Shown piece by piece: positions 48,705-59,500 of a stretch of 62,328 nucleotides of DNA. This DNA comes from Akkermansiaceae bacterium (GTDB taxonomy: Bacteria > Verrucomicrobiota > Verrucomicrobiia > Verrucomicrobiales > Akkermansiaceae). Within the stretch, counting starts at the first letter, position 1; each line of letters opens with the position of its first letter. Position numbers and translations under genes: made by a program. The notes under the pieces were generated by a model that did not search any database, was not told the origin of the DNA, and worked only from the letters and a program-made list of their open reading frames with translations. The stretch is taken from assembly GCA_903827375.1 (NCBI GenBank), contig CAIKHZ010000358.1, forward strand, positions 1 through 62,328, in the 5' to 3' direction.

Positions 48705-49178
48705 GTGGACATCAAGGACATCCGCAACATTGTCGAACTCATGAATGAGCATGGGCTCACACTCTTGGACCTCAGTCACAAGGACTTTCACATCAAACTC
48801 AAAAAGGGACCCGATCTGGACGATTTGCGAAGTCTCATGGCCTGCATGCCTGCAACGGTCGCAGCGCCAGTTGCCGCCCCACTGCCCTCGACCGGAGCAC
48901 CCGATGGGGTCCCCGCCGTGCCTAGCGCTCCTGCCGCACCCGTCGGCACTGAGATCACCTCGCCAATGGTTGGCACCTTTTACAGCAAGACCTCACCTGA
49001 TGCGCCCGCACTGGTCAACGTTGGCGATGCCATATCCGTCGGCCAAACCCTCTGTATCATCGAAGCCATGAAAGTCATGAACGAAATCAAGGCCGAGTGC
49101 TCCGGCATTCTCAGCGCAGTGGTCGCCGAAGACGGCGCCCCAGTGCAATTCGGCGACGTCTTGTTCCGCGTCAAATAG
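48705..49178 (+). CDS. accB: Acetyl-CoA carboxylase biotin carboxyl carrier protein
   Basis: This 157-residue protein starts at GTG 48705 (VDIKDIRNIVELMNEHG), matching the AccB N-terminus. The open frame extends upstream to 48447 but only into repeat DNA. An Ala/Pro-rich linker (about residues 45-85) joins the N-terminal helix region to the biotinyl domain, whose EAMKVMNEI carries the biotinylated Lys (K123). It shuttles CO2 between AccC and the carboxyltransferase in fatty-acid synthesis. It heads an operon with accC (44 bp on) and thiE. Confidence 0.95.
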   Translation: MDIKDIRNIVELMNEHGLTLLDLSHKDFHIKLKKGPDLDDLRSLMACMPATVAAPVAAPLPSTGAPDGVPAVPSAPAAPVGTEITSPMVGTFYSKTSPDAPALVNVGDAISVGQTLCIIEAMKVMNEIKAECSGILSAVVAEDGAPVQFGDVLFRVK

Positions 49179-49222
49179 CTCCGGTTTTCCCCTCTACACC
49201 GCCAACCCCCTCCTACCCCAGC

Positions 49223-50575
49223 ATGTTCAAACGCGTTCTGGTCGCCAATCGTGGCGAAATCGCCCTCCGCGTCGTGCGCGCCTGCCGTGAACTTGGCATC
49301 GAGTCCATCGCCGTGTATTCCGAGGCCGACGTCGATTCCATGCACGTCCAACTCGCCGATGAGGCCGTATGCATCGGACCCGGTCCTAGCAAAAAATCCT
49401 ATCTAATGCCAGATCGCATCATCGCCGCAGCGGAGATTACCGGTGCGGAAGCGATACATCCTGGCTATGGGTTTCTCTCGGAAAATGCCCGCTTCGCCAA
49501 AATCTGCGCCGCCTCCGGCTTCACATTCATCGGGCCCTCCGCCGAGATCATCGCCATGATGGGCGACAAAGCCACTGCCCGCGCCACCGCCATTGCCCAT
49601 GGTGTGCCGGTCACCCCCGGATCCCCCATCATGCGGGATCCGGAAACCGCCCTCGCCGCTGCCAAGCAAATCGGTTTCCCTATCATGATCAAAGCCACTG
49701 CCGGCGGCGGCGGCCGTGGCATGCGGCCGTGTTTCAACGAGGCTGACTTCATCAACCTATTTTATGCCGCCTCCAACGAGGCGTTAGTGGCTTTTGGCAA
49801 CGGCGAATGCTACTTGGAAAAGCTGGTCATCAACCCGCACCATGTCGAGTTCCAGGTATTTGGTGATGCCCATGGCAACTTTGTCCACCTCTGGGAACGC
49901 GATTGCTCGATGCAACGACGGAACCAAAAAATCATCGAGGAATGCCCGTCGCCGCTGGTCACGCCGGAGTTGCGTGCCCGCATGGGGGATGCGTCTGTGC
50001 AACTCATTCGCGCCATCAACTATCAGAATGCCGGGACCATCGAGTACCTTGTTGATTCCACCACTCAGGAGTTCTACTTCATGGAGATGAACACTCGCAT
50101 CCAAGTCGAGCATCCGATCACAGAGGAAGTCATGGGCTGCGAACTCATCAAGGAACAAATTAGTGTCGCCGCCGGCAAGCCCCTCTCACACCACGTTTAC
50201 AAGTCATCACCGCGCGGCCATGCCATCGAGTGCCGGATCAACGCCGAAGATCCATATAACAATTTCACCCCAAGCCCCGGCACCATCGACCTGTGGTATG
50301 CTCCCGGCGGCAAAGGCGTGCGCGTCGATACTCACGTGTACTCCGGCTACACCGTCCCGCCATATTACGACTCACTCATTGCCAAACTCATCGTTACCGG
50401 CTCAACCCGTGAAATTGCCGTGGCTCGCATGAAACGCGCCCTTGGTGAATTTATGATCCGTGGCATCAAAACCACCATCCCCTTCCAGCAGGAAATTATT
50501 GCCCACCCGGATTTTGCCGCCGGCACCTATGACATCGGCTGGGTTGCCCGGTTCATCGAAGAACGCAAGATATAG
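49223..50575 (+). CDS. accC: Biotin carboxylase subunit of acetyl-CoA carboxylase
   Basis: This 450-residue ATP-grasp enzyme carboxylates the biotin on AccB using ATP and bicarbonate. The start MFKRVLVANRGEIALRVVRAC and the ATP-site loop KATAGGGGRGMR are typical. ERDCSMQRRNQKIIEE and the active-site stretch FMEMNTRIQVEHPITE are also present. The length is that of AccC. The preceding in-frame codons to 49097 overlap accB and are not used. thiE begins 3 bp after the stop. Confidence 0.97.
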   Translation: MFKRVLVANRGEIALRVVRACRELGIESIAVYSEADVDSMHVQLADEAVCIGPGPSKKSYLMPDRIIAAAEITGAEAIHPGYGFLSENARFAKICAASGFTFIGPSAEIIAMMGDKATARATAIAHGVPVTPGSPIMRDPETALAAAKQIGFPIMIKATAGGGGRGMRPCFNEADFINLFYAASNEALVAFGNGECYLEKLVINPHHVEFQVFGDAHGNFVHLWERDCSMQRRNQKIIEECPSPLVTPELRARMGDASVQLIRAINYQNAGTIEYLVDSTTQEFYFMEMNTRIQVEHPITEEVMGCELIKEQISVAAGKPLSHHVYKSSPRGHAIECRINAEDPYNNFTPSPGTIDLWYAPGGKGVRVDTHVYSGYTVPPYYDSLIAKLIVTGSTREIAVARMKRALGEFMIRGIKTTIPFQQEIIAHPDFAAGTYDIGWVARFIEERKI

Positions 50576-50578
50576 GCC

Positions 50579-51217
50579 ATGACCCGTGTCCCATATCTCT
50601 ACTGCATCCTCGACCTCGGGTATGTCTCGGAAACCAACGCCGAACAAGTCACAGCAGCCCTGTTGGCCGGTGGGGCCGATAGGCTCCAACTCCGCGCGAA
50701 AAACCATGACCTCGCTCACATCGAGAGAGTCGCCAAGCGCGTCCTGCCACTGTGCCGCGCCGCTGGAGTGCCCTTCATCCTCAACGACCACCCGGCGCTC
50801 GCCGCAGCCATCGGTGCCGATGGCGTGCACATCGGCCAAGACGATGGTAGCTTGGCCTGGACTCGGAAACTAACAGGCGACGGGATGCTCGTCGGCCGCT
50901 CCACCCACTCACTGGCACAAGCCCGCGCCGCGCTGGCGGAGGGGTTTGATTATATCGGCTTTGGCCCCCTCTTTCCCACACCGACCAAGGCGGGGCGGCC
51001 AGCCATCGGCCTGGCAGAAATCTCTGCGATGGAGCGTGACGTAGGCGTGCACATCCCGGCGTTTTGCATCGGCGGCATTCATCCCGGCAATCTCAGCCAA
51101 GTGCTCGACGCCGGTGCCCGCCGCATCGTCATGGTCTCCGCTTTGTTGCAAGCCGCTGATATCCAATCAGCAACCCGCGAAGTGGCCGATAGGTTATGTC
51201 CGCTTACTCAACGATGA
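50579..51217 (+). CDS. thiE: Thiamine-phosphate synthase (ThiE-like)
   Basis: This 212-residue TIM-barrel enzyme joins hydroxymethylpyrimidine pyrophosphate and thiazole phosphate. Motifs are LQLRAKN, FILNDHP, ADGVHIGQDD, GRSTHS, YIGFGPLFPTPTKAG and FCIGGI. The length is normal. It starts 3 bp after accC and is probably translationally linked. Its 3' end overlaps the convergent GH20 gene by 14 bp. No TPP riboswitch is visible upstream of accB, in line with an unregulated or differently regulated copy. Confidence 0.93.
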   Translation: MTRVPYLYCILDLGYVSETNAEQVTAALLAGGADRLQLRAKNHDLAHIERVAKRVLPLCRAAGVPFILNDHPALAAAIGADGVHIGQDDGSLAWTRKLTGDGMLVGRSTHSLAQARAALAEGFDYIGFGPLFPTPTKAGRPAIGLAEISAMERDVGVHIPAFCIGGIHPGNLSQVLDAGARRIVMVSALLQAADIQSATREVADRLCPLTQR

Positions 51218-53444
51218 GTTCGACGATGTGTACGGAGGGATTGGCGCTGTTCTTGAGCATGTTGACTCGCACGTAACGGGCCTCGGTCGGCTCAAATTTA
51301 CCAGAGTAGCCCGCGGCGGTGGCTGGCACGGTGTTCTTGGAGAAATCCAGTACCTTCTTCCATTGTTTGCCATCCACCGATACTTCCGCATTCAATTGAT
51401 AGTAGCGGCCACCATCCCAGTAGGTGATGACGTTGATGAATCTAACGGGTTGGGCCTTTTGCAGATCCACCTGCAGCCAATGGGGTCCCTCGCCGCCATC
51501 CCAGTAATCATCCGCATTGTCGGCCTTGCCGTCCACGGCTATCGAGGGTGATTTGCCATTGCCCGGATCCGGCGGCGGCCCGGCAGTGGCCGGTTTGCCA
51601 GTGGCCAGATTCGCTTTGATCACCTTTTTGTGGTTGAACCAACTGCCCACCAAGTGGCCTTGCTGGACGCCGCCGCCATCAAAGAGACCGGCGCGCAAAT
51701 GCACTGTTTCGGTGGCCTTGATCGGAGCTGAGTATTCTTGCCACTTGCTGTTAGGAAGGCTATTATCCAAGGTGTACTTAAGCGTGAGACCCGCGACTCT
51801 TGGAACCAGGGTGATCGTGAGCGGGTCTGCGAAGGTGTTTTCATCTTGAGTGAAGGATCCCTCAACTTGAATGGCGATGGGATTGACCAGCAGGTCGAGC
51901 AGCGGATCCGTGTGGGCGAGCCGCGCCTTGAACTCGGTGAGGGTGCCAACGGCGGTGGGATTCCAGGCTTTCTCAGCCACGAGCGCGAGCCGATCCCGCA
52001 GACTCTGAATCTCAATGTTCTCGGCATTCTCCCACGAGCAAATCTGCGTGCCGAGAATGTTCGTCGTATCCGTCAGCGTCGTGAATGTATCATCTCCCAA
52101 ATGTCCGCGGCCAAACATCGGCAGCTTCCATTTGAACAAAAATTCAAGCGGCCGCTTGTCGCCGCGCACAATGTAGAGAGGCGTCCACATCGCATTGATC
52201 ACCGGATAGCCGGCCTTGGCAATGTCCGCCGGGCTACGGCCATGAGTCCATGCCATCACCGTCACATCCTTGGGCAAGGGATAGGTGCCGCCGGGGTTGC
52301 AGGCTTCCTCCCACACGATGGATTTTTTCCCACGTTTGGTCACCAGGGTGTTCAAATCGGCGATGAACTTGCAGTATAGATCGTGAGCACTCTTGATGCC
52401 GGTGGTGGCTTGCAGTTGCTTGTACTCGGGCGTCTGCTCAAGGCCGCCAAGGCCGACTTCATCAGCACCCAGGTGGATGTAGGGCGTGCTTTGGAACACA
52501 TCCATCATTTCGTTAAGCAGCACGCTCACAGCCGCCAGGGTTTTGGGATTGGCGATATGCACGGTGGACCCATTGCCGGGCAGCCCGAAGACCTCTGGAG
52601 CATCGGCAATGAGACGGCCGCAGTGGCCGGGAAAGTTGATTTCCGGCACCAGATAGACGCCGCGCAATTTGGCATAAGCCTCGAGCCCCTGAAGTTGCTC
52701 CAAGGTATAGGGTTTGCAGTGCGGTTGGGAACCGGGTTCAAAACGCGCAAACTCATGGTTGCTCTTGCCAAGTTGTGGAAACTTGCTCGATGCAAACATG
52801 AATAGTTGGTCATCCGCCAAATTCAAATGCAGGTATCGAACTTTGTACATCCGGCATAACTCAATGACCTGCTCAATGCCGCCGGGCGTATGATACTTTC
52901 GCGCAAGGTCGATGAGCGCGCCACGGTACGCATACACCGGCTCATCCGCTATATGCATCTTCGGAATCGTTAGCGAAGAACCGGAACCGTGCACCGCTTG
53001 CAGCAATGTCACCGTGGCGGAAGCCACGCTCTGATAGGAACCGCCAGCAATCGTGACCCCCCCCGTCGTGGATATGGGAGTTACGGATTCCTCGGCATCG
53101 AGCGTGTAGGCTTCTCCCTTGAGTTTGGGCTCCAAGCGAAGCACAATATCGACGGGATAATGATAGCCCATCGGCCTGGCTCCAACGCCGGCACCGCTGG
53201 GTTTGCGTGCCTCGGTGGAGATGCTCACCCCGGTGGTCTGTTGAATCTCGCTCGCCAGCAACTTTGCCAGGGGTTCCAGATCGGCGCTATCCGCGACGAT
53301 CCGGCTGTCCTGATTCAAAGTCAGAACGCCCTCTCCGAGAGTCAGTGTTTTGGGTAGCGGCAACAATTGCGGGGCGCTAGCTGCGGAAGCTGCGGCACCT
53401 AGCAAGACGGGTAAAAGTGACACCAAACAGGGGAGTTTTCGCAT
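51204..53444 (-). CDS. Secreted GH20 beta-N-acetylhexosaminidase
   Basis: This 746-residue protein has a signal peptide (MRKLPCLVSLLPVLLGAAAS). An N-terminal GH20b-like domain (about residues 25-165) comes first, then the catalytic barrel (about 170-520) with YRGALIDLARKYH, VPEINFPGH and the catalytic pair in HLGADEVG (D328, E329). A middle beta domain and a C-terminal discoidin/F5-8C-like module (about 610-746: DGKADNADDYWDGGEGPHWLQ) follow. It would remove terminal GlcNAc or GalNAc from chitin-type or glycoprotein-type glycans. The 3' end overlaps thiE by 14 bp (convergent). Its start follows the giant surface gene stop by about 107 bp on the same strand. Confidence 0.95.
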   Translation of the reverse strand: MRKLPCLVSLLPVLLGAAASAASAPQLLPLPKTLTLGEGVLTLNQDSRIVADSADLEPLAKLLASEIQQTTGVSISTEARKPSGAGVGARPMGYHYPVDIVLRLEPKLKGEAYTLDAEESVTPISTTGGVTIAGGSYQSVASATVTLLQAVHGSGSSLTIPKMHIADEPVYAYRGALIDLARKYHTPGGIEQVIELCRMYKVRYLHLNLADDQLFMFASSKFPQLGKSNHEFARFEPGSQPHCKPYTLEQLQGLEAYAKLRGVYLVPEINFPGHCGRLIADAPEVFGLPGNGSTVHIANPKTLAAVSVLLNEMMDVFQSTPYIHLGADEVGLGGLEQTPEYKQLQATTGIKSAHDLYCKFIADLNTLVTKRGKKSIVWEEACNPGGTYPLPKDVTVMAWTHGRSPADIAKAGYPVINAMWTPLYIVRGDKRPLEFLFKWKLPMFGRGHLGDDTFTTLTDTTNILGTQICSWENAENIEIQSLRDRLALVAEKAWNPTAVGTLTEFKARLAHTDPLLDLLVNPIAIQVEGSFTQDENTFADPLTITLVPRVAGLTLKYTLDNSLPNSKWQEYSAPIKATETVHLRAGLFDGGGVQQGHLVGSWFNHKKVIKANLATGKPATAGPPPDPGNGKSPSIAVDGKADNADDYWDGGEGPHWLQVDLQKAQPVRFINVITYWDGGRYYQLNAEVSVDGKQWKKVLDFSKNTVPATAAGYSGKFEPTEARYVRVNMLKNSANPSVHIVELIVE

Positions 53445-53551
53445 GACGAAAATCAGGTTAGTGCCAATTCACGCAGGTGAAAAGCCCGAAACAGCCCTTG
53501 CTGGGTGTTCAAACCATGAACATTCTGCTGGTGCCGCGCCAACTCCATCCA

Positions 53552-56500
53552 TCAAGGCACCGTCACCTGCAAGCGGCCAAACAACGCGCTATGCCCGGTG
53601 CTCGGCACATAGGCACGCACCCGGTCAATACCCGCAGCAAAATAATCAGTCGTGGTTAGCACCTTGACCCCGCTCACCCCGTCTTGCGCGTTGATCCAGG
53701 CCGAGTCCAATCCGCTGCTGTATTGGCATGTGGCGGTAACGCCCGCAGCCACCGATAGCGCAGTGCGCCGATAGGTGAATTCCAGATATTTGCCGGCCGG
53801 CACTCCGAGCGGGTTGGTCACCAGCGCGAGGGTCGGTAACCATGCTGCCTTGCTGGCTCCTTTCGGATCAACGCCAAGCACCATGGCCACTGCGTTAGCC
53901 ACCCCATCATGGTTGCTATCCCCTGATGCGGGTTGACCGCTGATGCCCATATCCGTGGCCCACGAGGCGTAAGACGAAAGGGCAGCCCCGTCTATATGCA
54001 GCCCGTTGAGAACCACGTTACCGTTGTTCACTGATAGACTCAAGGCGCCCACGTCAAAGCCTGCTGGCAACCAACTGGCCGCTACCAGTGCGGACACGTC
54101 ATAGCTGGGAACATGGTTGAAGCTGCCCACCGTGCCGCAGTGCATCAGGGTCATGCTTCCCCCTGTGGCAAGATGCTGGCCGTCTGCCTGCAACTTAAGT
54201 GTCCAGCCGTTACCCGCTGTTAGCGTGCCGCTGACGCTGACCAAATCGCCGCCGCCAAACTCGCAGATGGCACCATCATCCAACTGCAGGTTGCCGTTGA
54301 TGGTGAGGGTGCCGACTGGGCTTCCCGGGGCGATGACCGAGTTGCCACCGATTTCCACCTTGTCCAGGACATTCAAAGTGAGGTTGCCACCCAATTTTGC
54401 CTTGTTCCAAAGATAGACACCATTGGCACTCACGGCGGCTACGCCATCCAGCACACCGTATCCTGCAGTCGGGTTGTTAGCATTGATGCTGATATTGCCG
54501 CTGCCGCCGTTGATTACGGCACTTGCGCCGTTCAAGTGGATGTTAGAGACACGGCCGGTACCATACCAATAGTCGTATTCACTGGCTTCCAGATAATTCG
54601 CAGTCAGGTTCCCGGCCACGGTGAGGTCCGCCCCATAGCGGACGTACAGGTTGTCATTGGTGGTCAGATTGCCGGCCACTGTCGAGGAGCCAGTCCGCAG
54701 GTCCACCTGACCGTTGATGTTCAGGTTACCCCCAACAGTGATTCCGGGAAGTTGTCCATTGCCGGTCGGCGCAGCCTGCTCAGCGTATAGATAATTGGCT
54801 TTCAGGTCACCGCCAATGTTCAGCCTGCAAGCCTGCCAGAGATATATGTCTCTGTCCGGGGTGCCCGAGCGCAAGCTGCCATCCACGGTCAATACTGTGG
54901 CGTTTCGAAGATATATGTGGTCGTCTCCAGTCTGCAGGTTTCCGCCCACGTGACCGGTTCCACCATTTTGCTCCCAGCGGCCACGCAGCGTCACATCCCC
55001 CGTGGTCTGGATGGAATTGGCAGTGTTGCCGTCGCCGTACATGACGCTCGCTTGGACGTTTCCGATCACTAGCAACCTGCTATTATCATAAACCTCGATT
55101 TGATTCAATGCGCTTCCGACATAGCGCGGGTCGCTTTCGGTGTAGAGTGCCCCGGCCTGCAGGTTGCCGCTGACCTTCAAAGTGCCGCCGCCATGCACCC
55201 GGACTTGGTCGCCAATCGTAGCGAATCCATGCATCTCAAGCGTGCCGTCGCCTTGCTTTTCAAAACCGGAGAGATTGCTGATGGTTCCGGACAGCAACGC
55301 CTTGTCAGCTGTGGAGTTCGGATTGTCGAATACCTGGACAACCCGATATTGGTTTTGGGCGTCAATATTATTAGTTAGAGTCACGACGTTATCAGCCGTG
55401 CCCGAACCGAACATCAAGTTTCGCCCCCGGAAACCGCTTGGATCATCGTTCCAGTGGATCGTTGCGCCACCATTGAGGGTGACGCTCAAACTGCCGCCGC
55501 GGGCTGCGAAGCCGCCACCGTTATCTTCCCAGTGGAGGTTGCCGTTATCGTTGCCGATGGTCTTGTTCAACACCCCGTGGGCTTGCAAAATCGCGCCTTT
55601 CCAGTAGGGATCGCTGGTGTCTGCCTGGAGGTCAATCCGGCCGCTGCCGAGATTGGAACCATTCAAGCCGACGTCGAGGACGCCGCGCCGGATGTATTGG
55701 CGGCCGCTAAAACCACTGTTATCACCGGTCAGAACCAATGTGCCCGACCCTTGTTTGTCGAGCGTCTGGTCGCCGGTTAGATTACCTGTCAGGGTGGCAA
55801 GTGTGGTGCGGCTCGATGTGTTAATCTGGGCGTATGAGTTGATCTCGATGGCATTGGTCAAGGTCACGTTGTTCGTTGCATTTGTCGAACCGAGGAAGAG
55901 TCCTTGGTTGTTGAAGCCATCTGTGTAGCTGTTCCACGCTAATGGCGCATTAGCTCCGCCGCCGACCGTGGCCAGCGAAACCGTTAGATCGCCTCCATAA
56001 CCGGCGAAGCCACCCCAACCACCATTCCAAACCACCTGTCCACCCTGCGCATCACCGATGCTTCGGGTGAAACTGCCGTGCGTGCCCAGTACCCCGCCGT
56101 TGTTGAACTGAATGCTCGATGCGCTGGGTAGCCCCACGCCGTCATCGGCCACCAACACCGTGTTGTCCAAAATTTGGGTGATCCCGGCATAGCTGTTTAC
56201 TCCGGTTAGATAGATGTCGGTGCTGCCATCGGATGGATTGCGGTCAAAGCCACCGCCGAAAACCCGGATATATGACGATGTGCCATTGTGGCCGGCAATA
56301 CTGAAGCTATATGTGTTGTTGCCGTACCTGCTATCCGTGCTGTGGAAATCGATCCGGTCCTGAATGGTGACACTCGGCGCGTTGAGTGTGCCGCCATCCC
56401 AAATTTGCAGAAAGTTCACGTTGAGATTGCCGCCTACCGTCAGTTGGGTGCCGCTGCCTTGGATATACACGTTCTGCCAGTTGGTGTTGAGCGTGTGGTC

Positions 56501-59500
56501 GGTGAAATTGGCCGTCGATGCATTATATATCTCGATCTGGCCGTTGATGGTGGTGGGCGCACCCGGGTTGAACGTGGATGTCCCGTCCATGTAGAACGAG
56601 TTGAACGTCAGGGCGTTGCCACAGGTCAACGTGGAATTACTCAACTCGATGCGGTCTCCAACGCTCAGAGTGGCACCTGTGGTGTCCATCGTCTGGTTGT
56701 TCAGCCGCAGTTTGCCGCTCACGGTGATATTCTTGGCGCTACCCGTGCCGCTGCGGTTGAGCGTGCCCGCGCTCTCTATCGTCAAATTGCCCACGTTCAA
56801 GGACTTGTCTGTGGTGAGGGTGCCAGCCACTAGATCAATAGTCGCATTTGAAGTGCTCGTCAAATTGGCTGCCCCGGTGATTTGGAGGTTGGTGGCCGGG
56901 TTGTTGACGGTGAGGGTGCCGCGCACGTTCAAATTTTTGGCTGCTCCGTTGCCGGTTTGTGTGAGCAACCCGCCGTTGAGGTTTAGGTTATACACGTCGA
57001 GAGCCTTGTCGGTGGTTAGGGCTCCGCTGTTCAGATTGATGGTCGAGTTGCTTCCCATCGTGAGCGTGGTGGCACCCAGATTGTTGATGTTCACCCCAGT
57101 GCCGTTGACCGTCAGGCTCGCATTTTCCTGGAGGTTGATGCTGTTATTGATGTTCAATGCGTACGAATCAGTCGCAGTTACAGTGAGAGTCTGGCCGTTC
57201 TGAATACTCAACACCTTGCCCGCCGATCCCAGCGAGACAGTTAGAGGGCCGTTGGTCCCGCCGGTGGCTTTGCCTGCCGTTAGCGAACTGTTCTGAGTGA
57301 CAGTGGTGGATAGGTTGTAACTCACGTCACCGCCAGTGCTCGAGAGCATCAGGTTGCCACCGGATAGTTGGTCACTGGTGGAACCGCCCAAGCTGTTAGG
57401 GCTAACTGCTGCCAGGGAACCGCCTTGGACGTCGAACATCACGTTAGCCAAGCCTGTATTCGCGGAATTGAGCGTCAAGGTGCCTGCGCCAGCCTTGACG
57501 AAGGTGGCAGTGGCTGAGTTACCGGTGATCGGGCCGGCAAGGATGGCAGCGGCGCTGTTGAAGCCAATTTGGGTGGCAGCGGCGCTCACCGAAGTGCTGG
57601 CAAAACTGGTGGACGGAGCGCCGCTCAATGTCAGCACGCCATTGTTAACCGTCAGCGTGTTGAAGGCCACTGCGGAATCCGACATGGTAGCAATCTCGGA
57701 ACTGGCGTCCAGGCGGACGCTCCTGCCACTCAGGTCCAGCGCGCCGAGCGTCTGGGTCCTCCAATCGCCCAGGGCAAAACCCGACATGGTGATATTCTTC
57801 CACGAGCTATCGACATTCTGCCGCTGCATCACCGGATAGTCGTGCGCGCCACCGCCCCAGTTTCCATACATGATGGCAATATCGTACCAGACGCCAGCCG
57901 TCAGAGCACGCCAACTGCCGCTGAGCTGCTGCCATGTCCCGTCAATCTTGATCCAAGTGGTCTCGGCGTCGTCGGCCCCGTAGTCGCCGATGTTATAGTT
58001 ATCAGTGGCCGTCGGCCGGAACTGCCCCTGCCACATCACCTCAAAGGCATGGGTGGTAACGAGTCCGGGAAAGGTCGACGTCCATAACTGCGAACTACCC
58101 CAGTCGCCGGCATTGTCGCTATAACGAACCAAACCGGTTTCCATCGCCGAGCGGTTCGACGACTGCGCCAGCAGGCTATTGCCGGATGGGACATACATCA
58201 AATCGCCACTCGGGGAGAGATTGTATTCAGTGATTTTGAGGGCATCATTGGTAATCATCTGTTGTCCCTGCAGCAGCAACTTGCTGTTGGCCAATTGAAG
58301 GGTCATGGCACCGCCGAGGGGGTCATTAGCGCCGGCCGCCGTGGCGGTGGTATCGAGGCTGCCGCCGGTGAGTTGGAGTGTGGTATGAGCGGCTACGATG
58401 CCGCCGGAACTATTGTCCATGACCTTGGTGCCTGCGCCTCCAAGGGTCAGGGTTTTAGGGCTGCCGCCGTCGCTGTAAGTTCCAAGATTGAATCGACCCT
58501 CAGCGTTGATTCCACCACTGGCCCCGCTCAGGGTCAGGCTCGTGGCACTCTTGGTGCCACTGCCGTTAGCTATCAAGGTGCCGCCGCTACCCAGAGTGAC
58601 AGGCCCGAGAGTGACGGCGGCGCCGCTGGCAATGCCGCTGGTCGCGGCGGCTGCCACAAAGGTGCCGGTGAACGAGAGGGAGGGCACCACACCGGTGATG
58701 GTGGCAGTTCCCGTGTTGGCGTTGAGCAAGGCAAATGGAATGTTAGGACTGGCATTCAACTGCAGCGTCGTGTCCGCATTCACATTGAGGTTTTGCCCGG
58801 CGAAGCTCAGCGGCCCATAGGTAATGTTGCTAACATTCCAGATGCCAGCTTGAGCCGGATCACTGGGATTGATCACCGTCGCGCTGCCACCGGGCGGGGT
58901 GAATCTCCACCAATTGTTTTGAGCACCCCCAAACTCCTGGGTCATGTAGATATACGTGTATGCCGTGCCAGCCGTCAGGGTCACGTTGCCACTGCTGGTC
59001 CACGCATAAGCGGCAACCTGCTCGTCATTCGTTAGTGTCCGGTCGTGGTTCAAGTCCATGTACATGAACCCTCGGTCGTCGTTGCTCCATTGGAAATTGT
59101 AGCTGCCGCTCACCTGCGGCGTGAAGGTGCCGCTGAAGGCCGACACAAAGTGATCAGCGTTGCCGTTGAAGCCGCTGAACCCGTCCCAGTTATTGATGGC
59201 ACCGATGAGCAGCGCGTTGTAGTTCGGGGTCGTCGCCAGAATTGTGTTCGCTTGGGTGCCTGCCAGGACCCGATCCAAAGGCATTGTAAAACTTGCGCCG
59301 TCCAGATTGACCGGTGTGAAGTTGTCTGGGGTATTGAGGAAGACCGAGCCATTGATGCCGGCAATCTGGGTGCCGGTGGCAGTGCCCGAGTAGGTCACCG
59401 TTCCGCCGCCAAGCACAATGTCAGTGGCTTGGGCCATGTTGCCGCCAAGCAGGACCGCGATGGCTAAGGCGAAGTGACGGGCCGCATCTGAGCCGGTACG

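Noticed and set aside
48400..48705. TPP riboswitch upstream of the acc-thiE operon
   Set aside because: No THI-box core (CTGAGA and ACCTGATC-type segments) is present.
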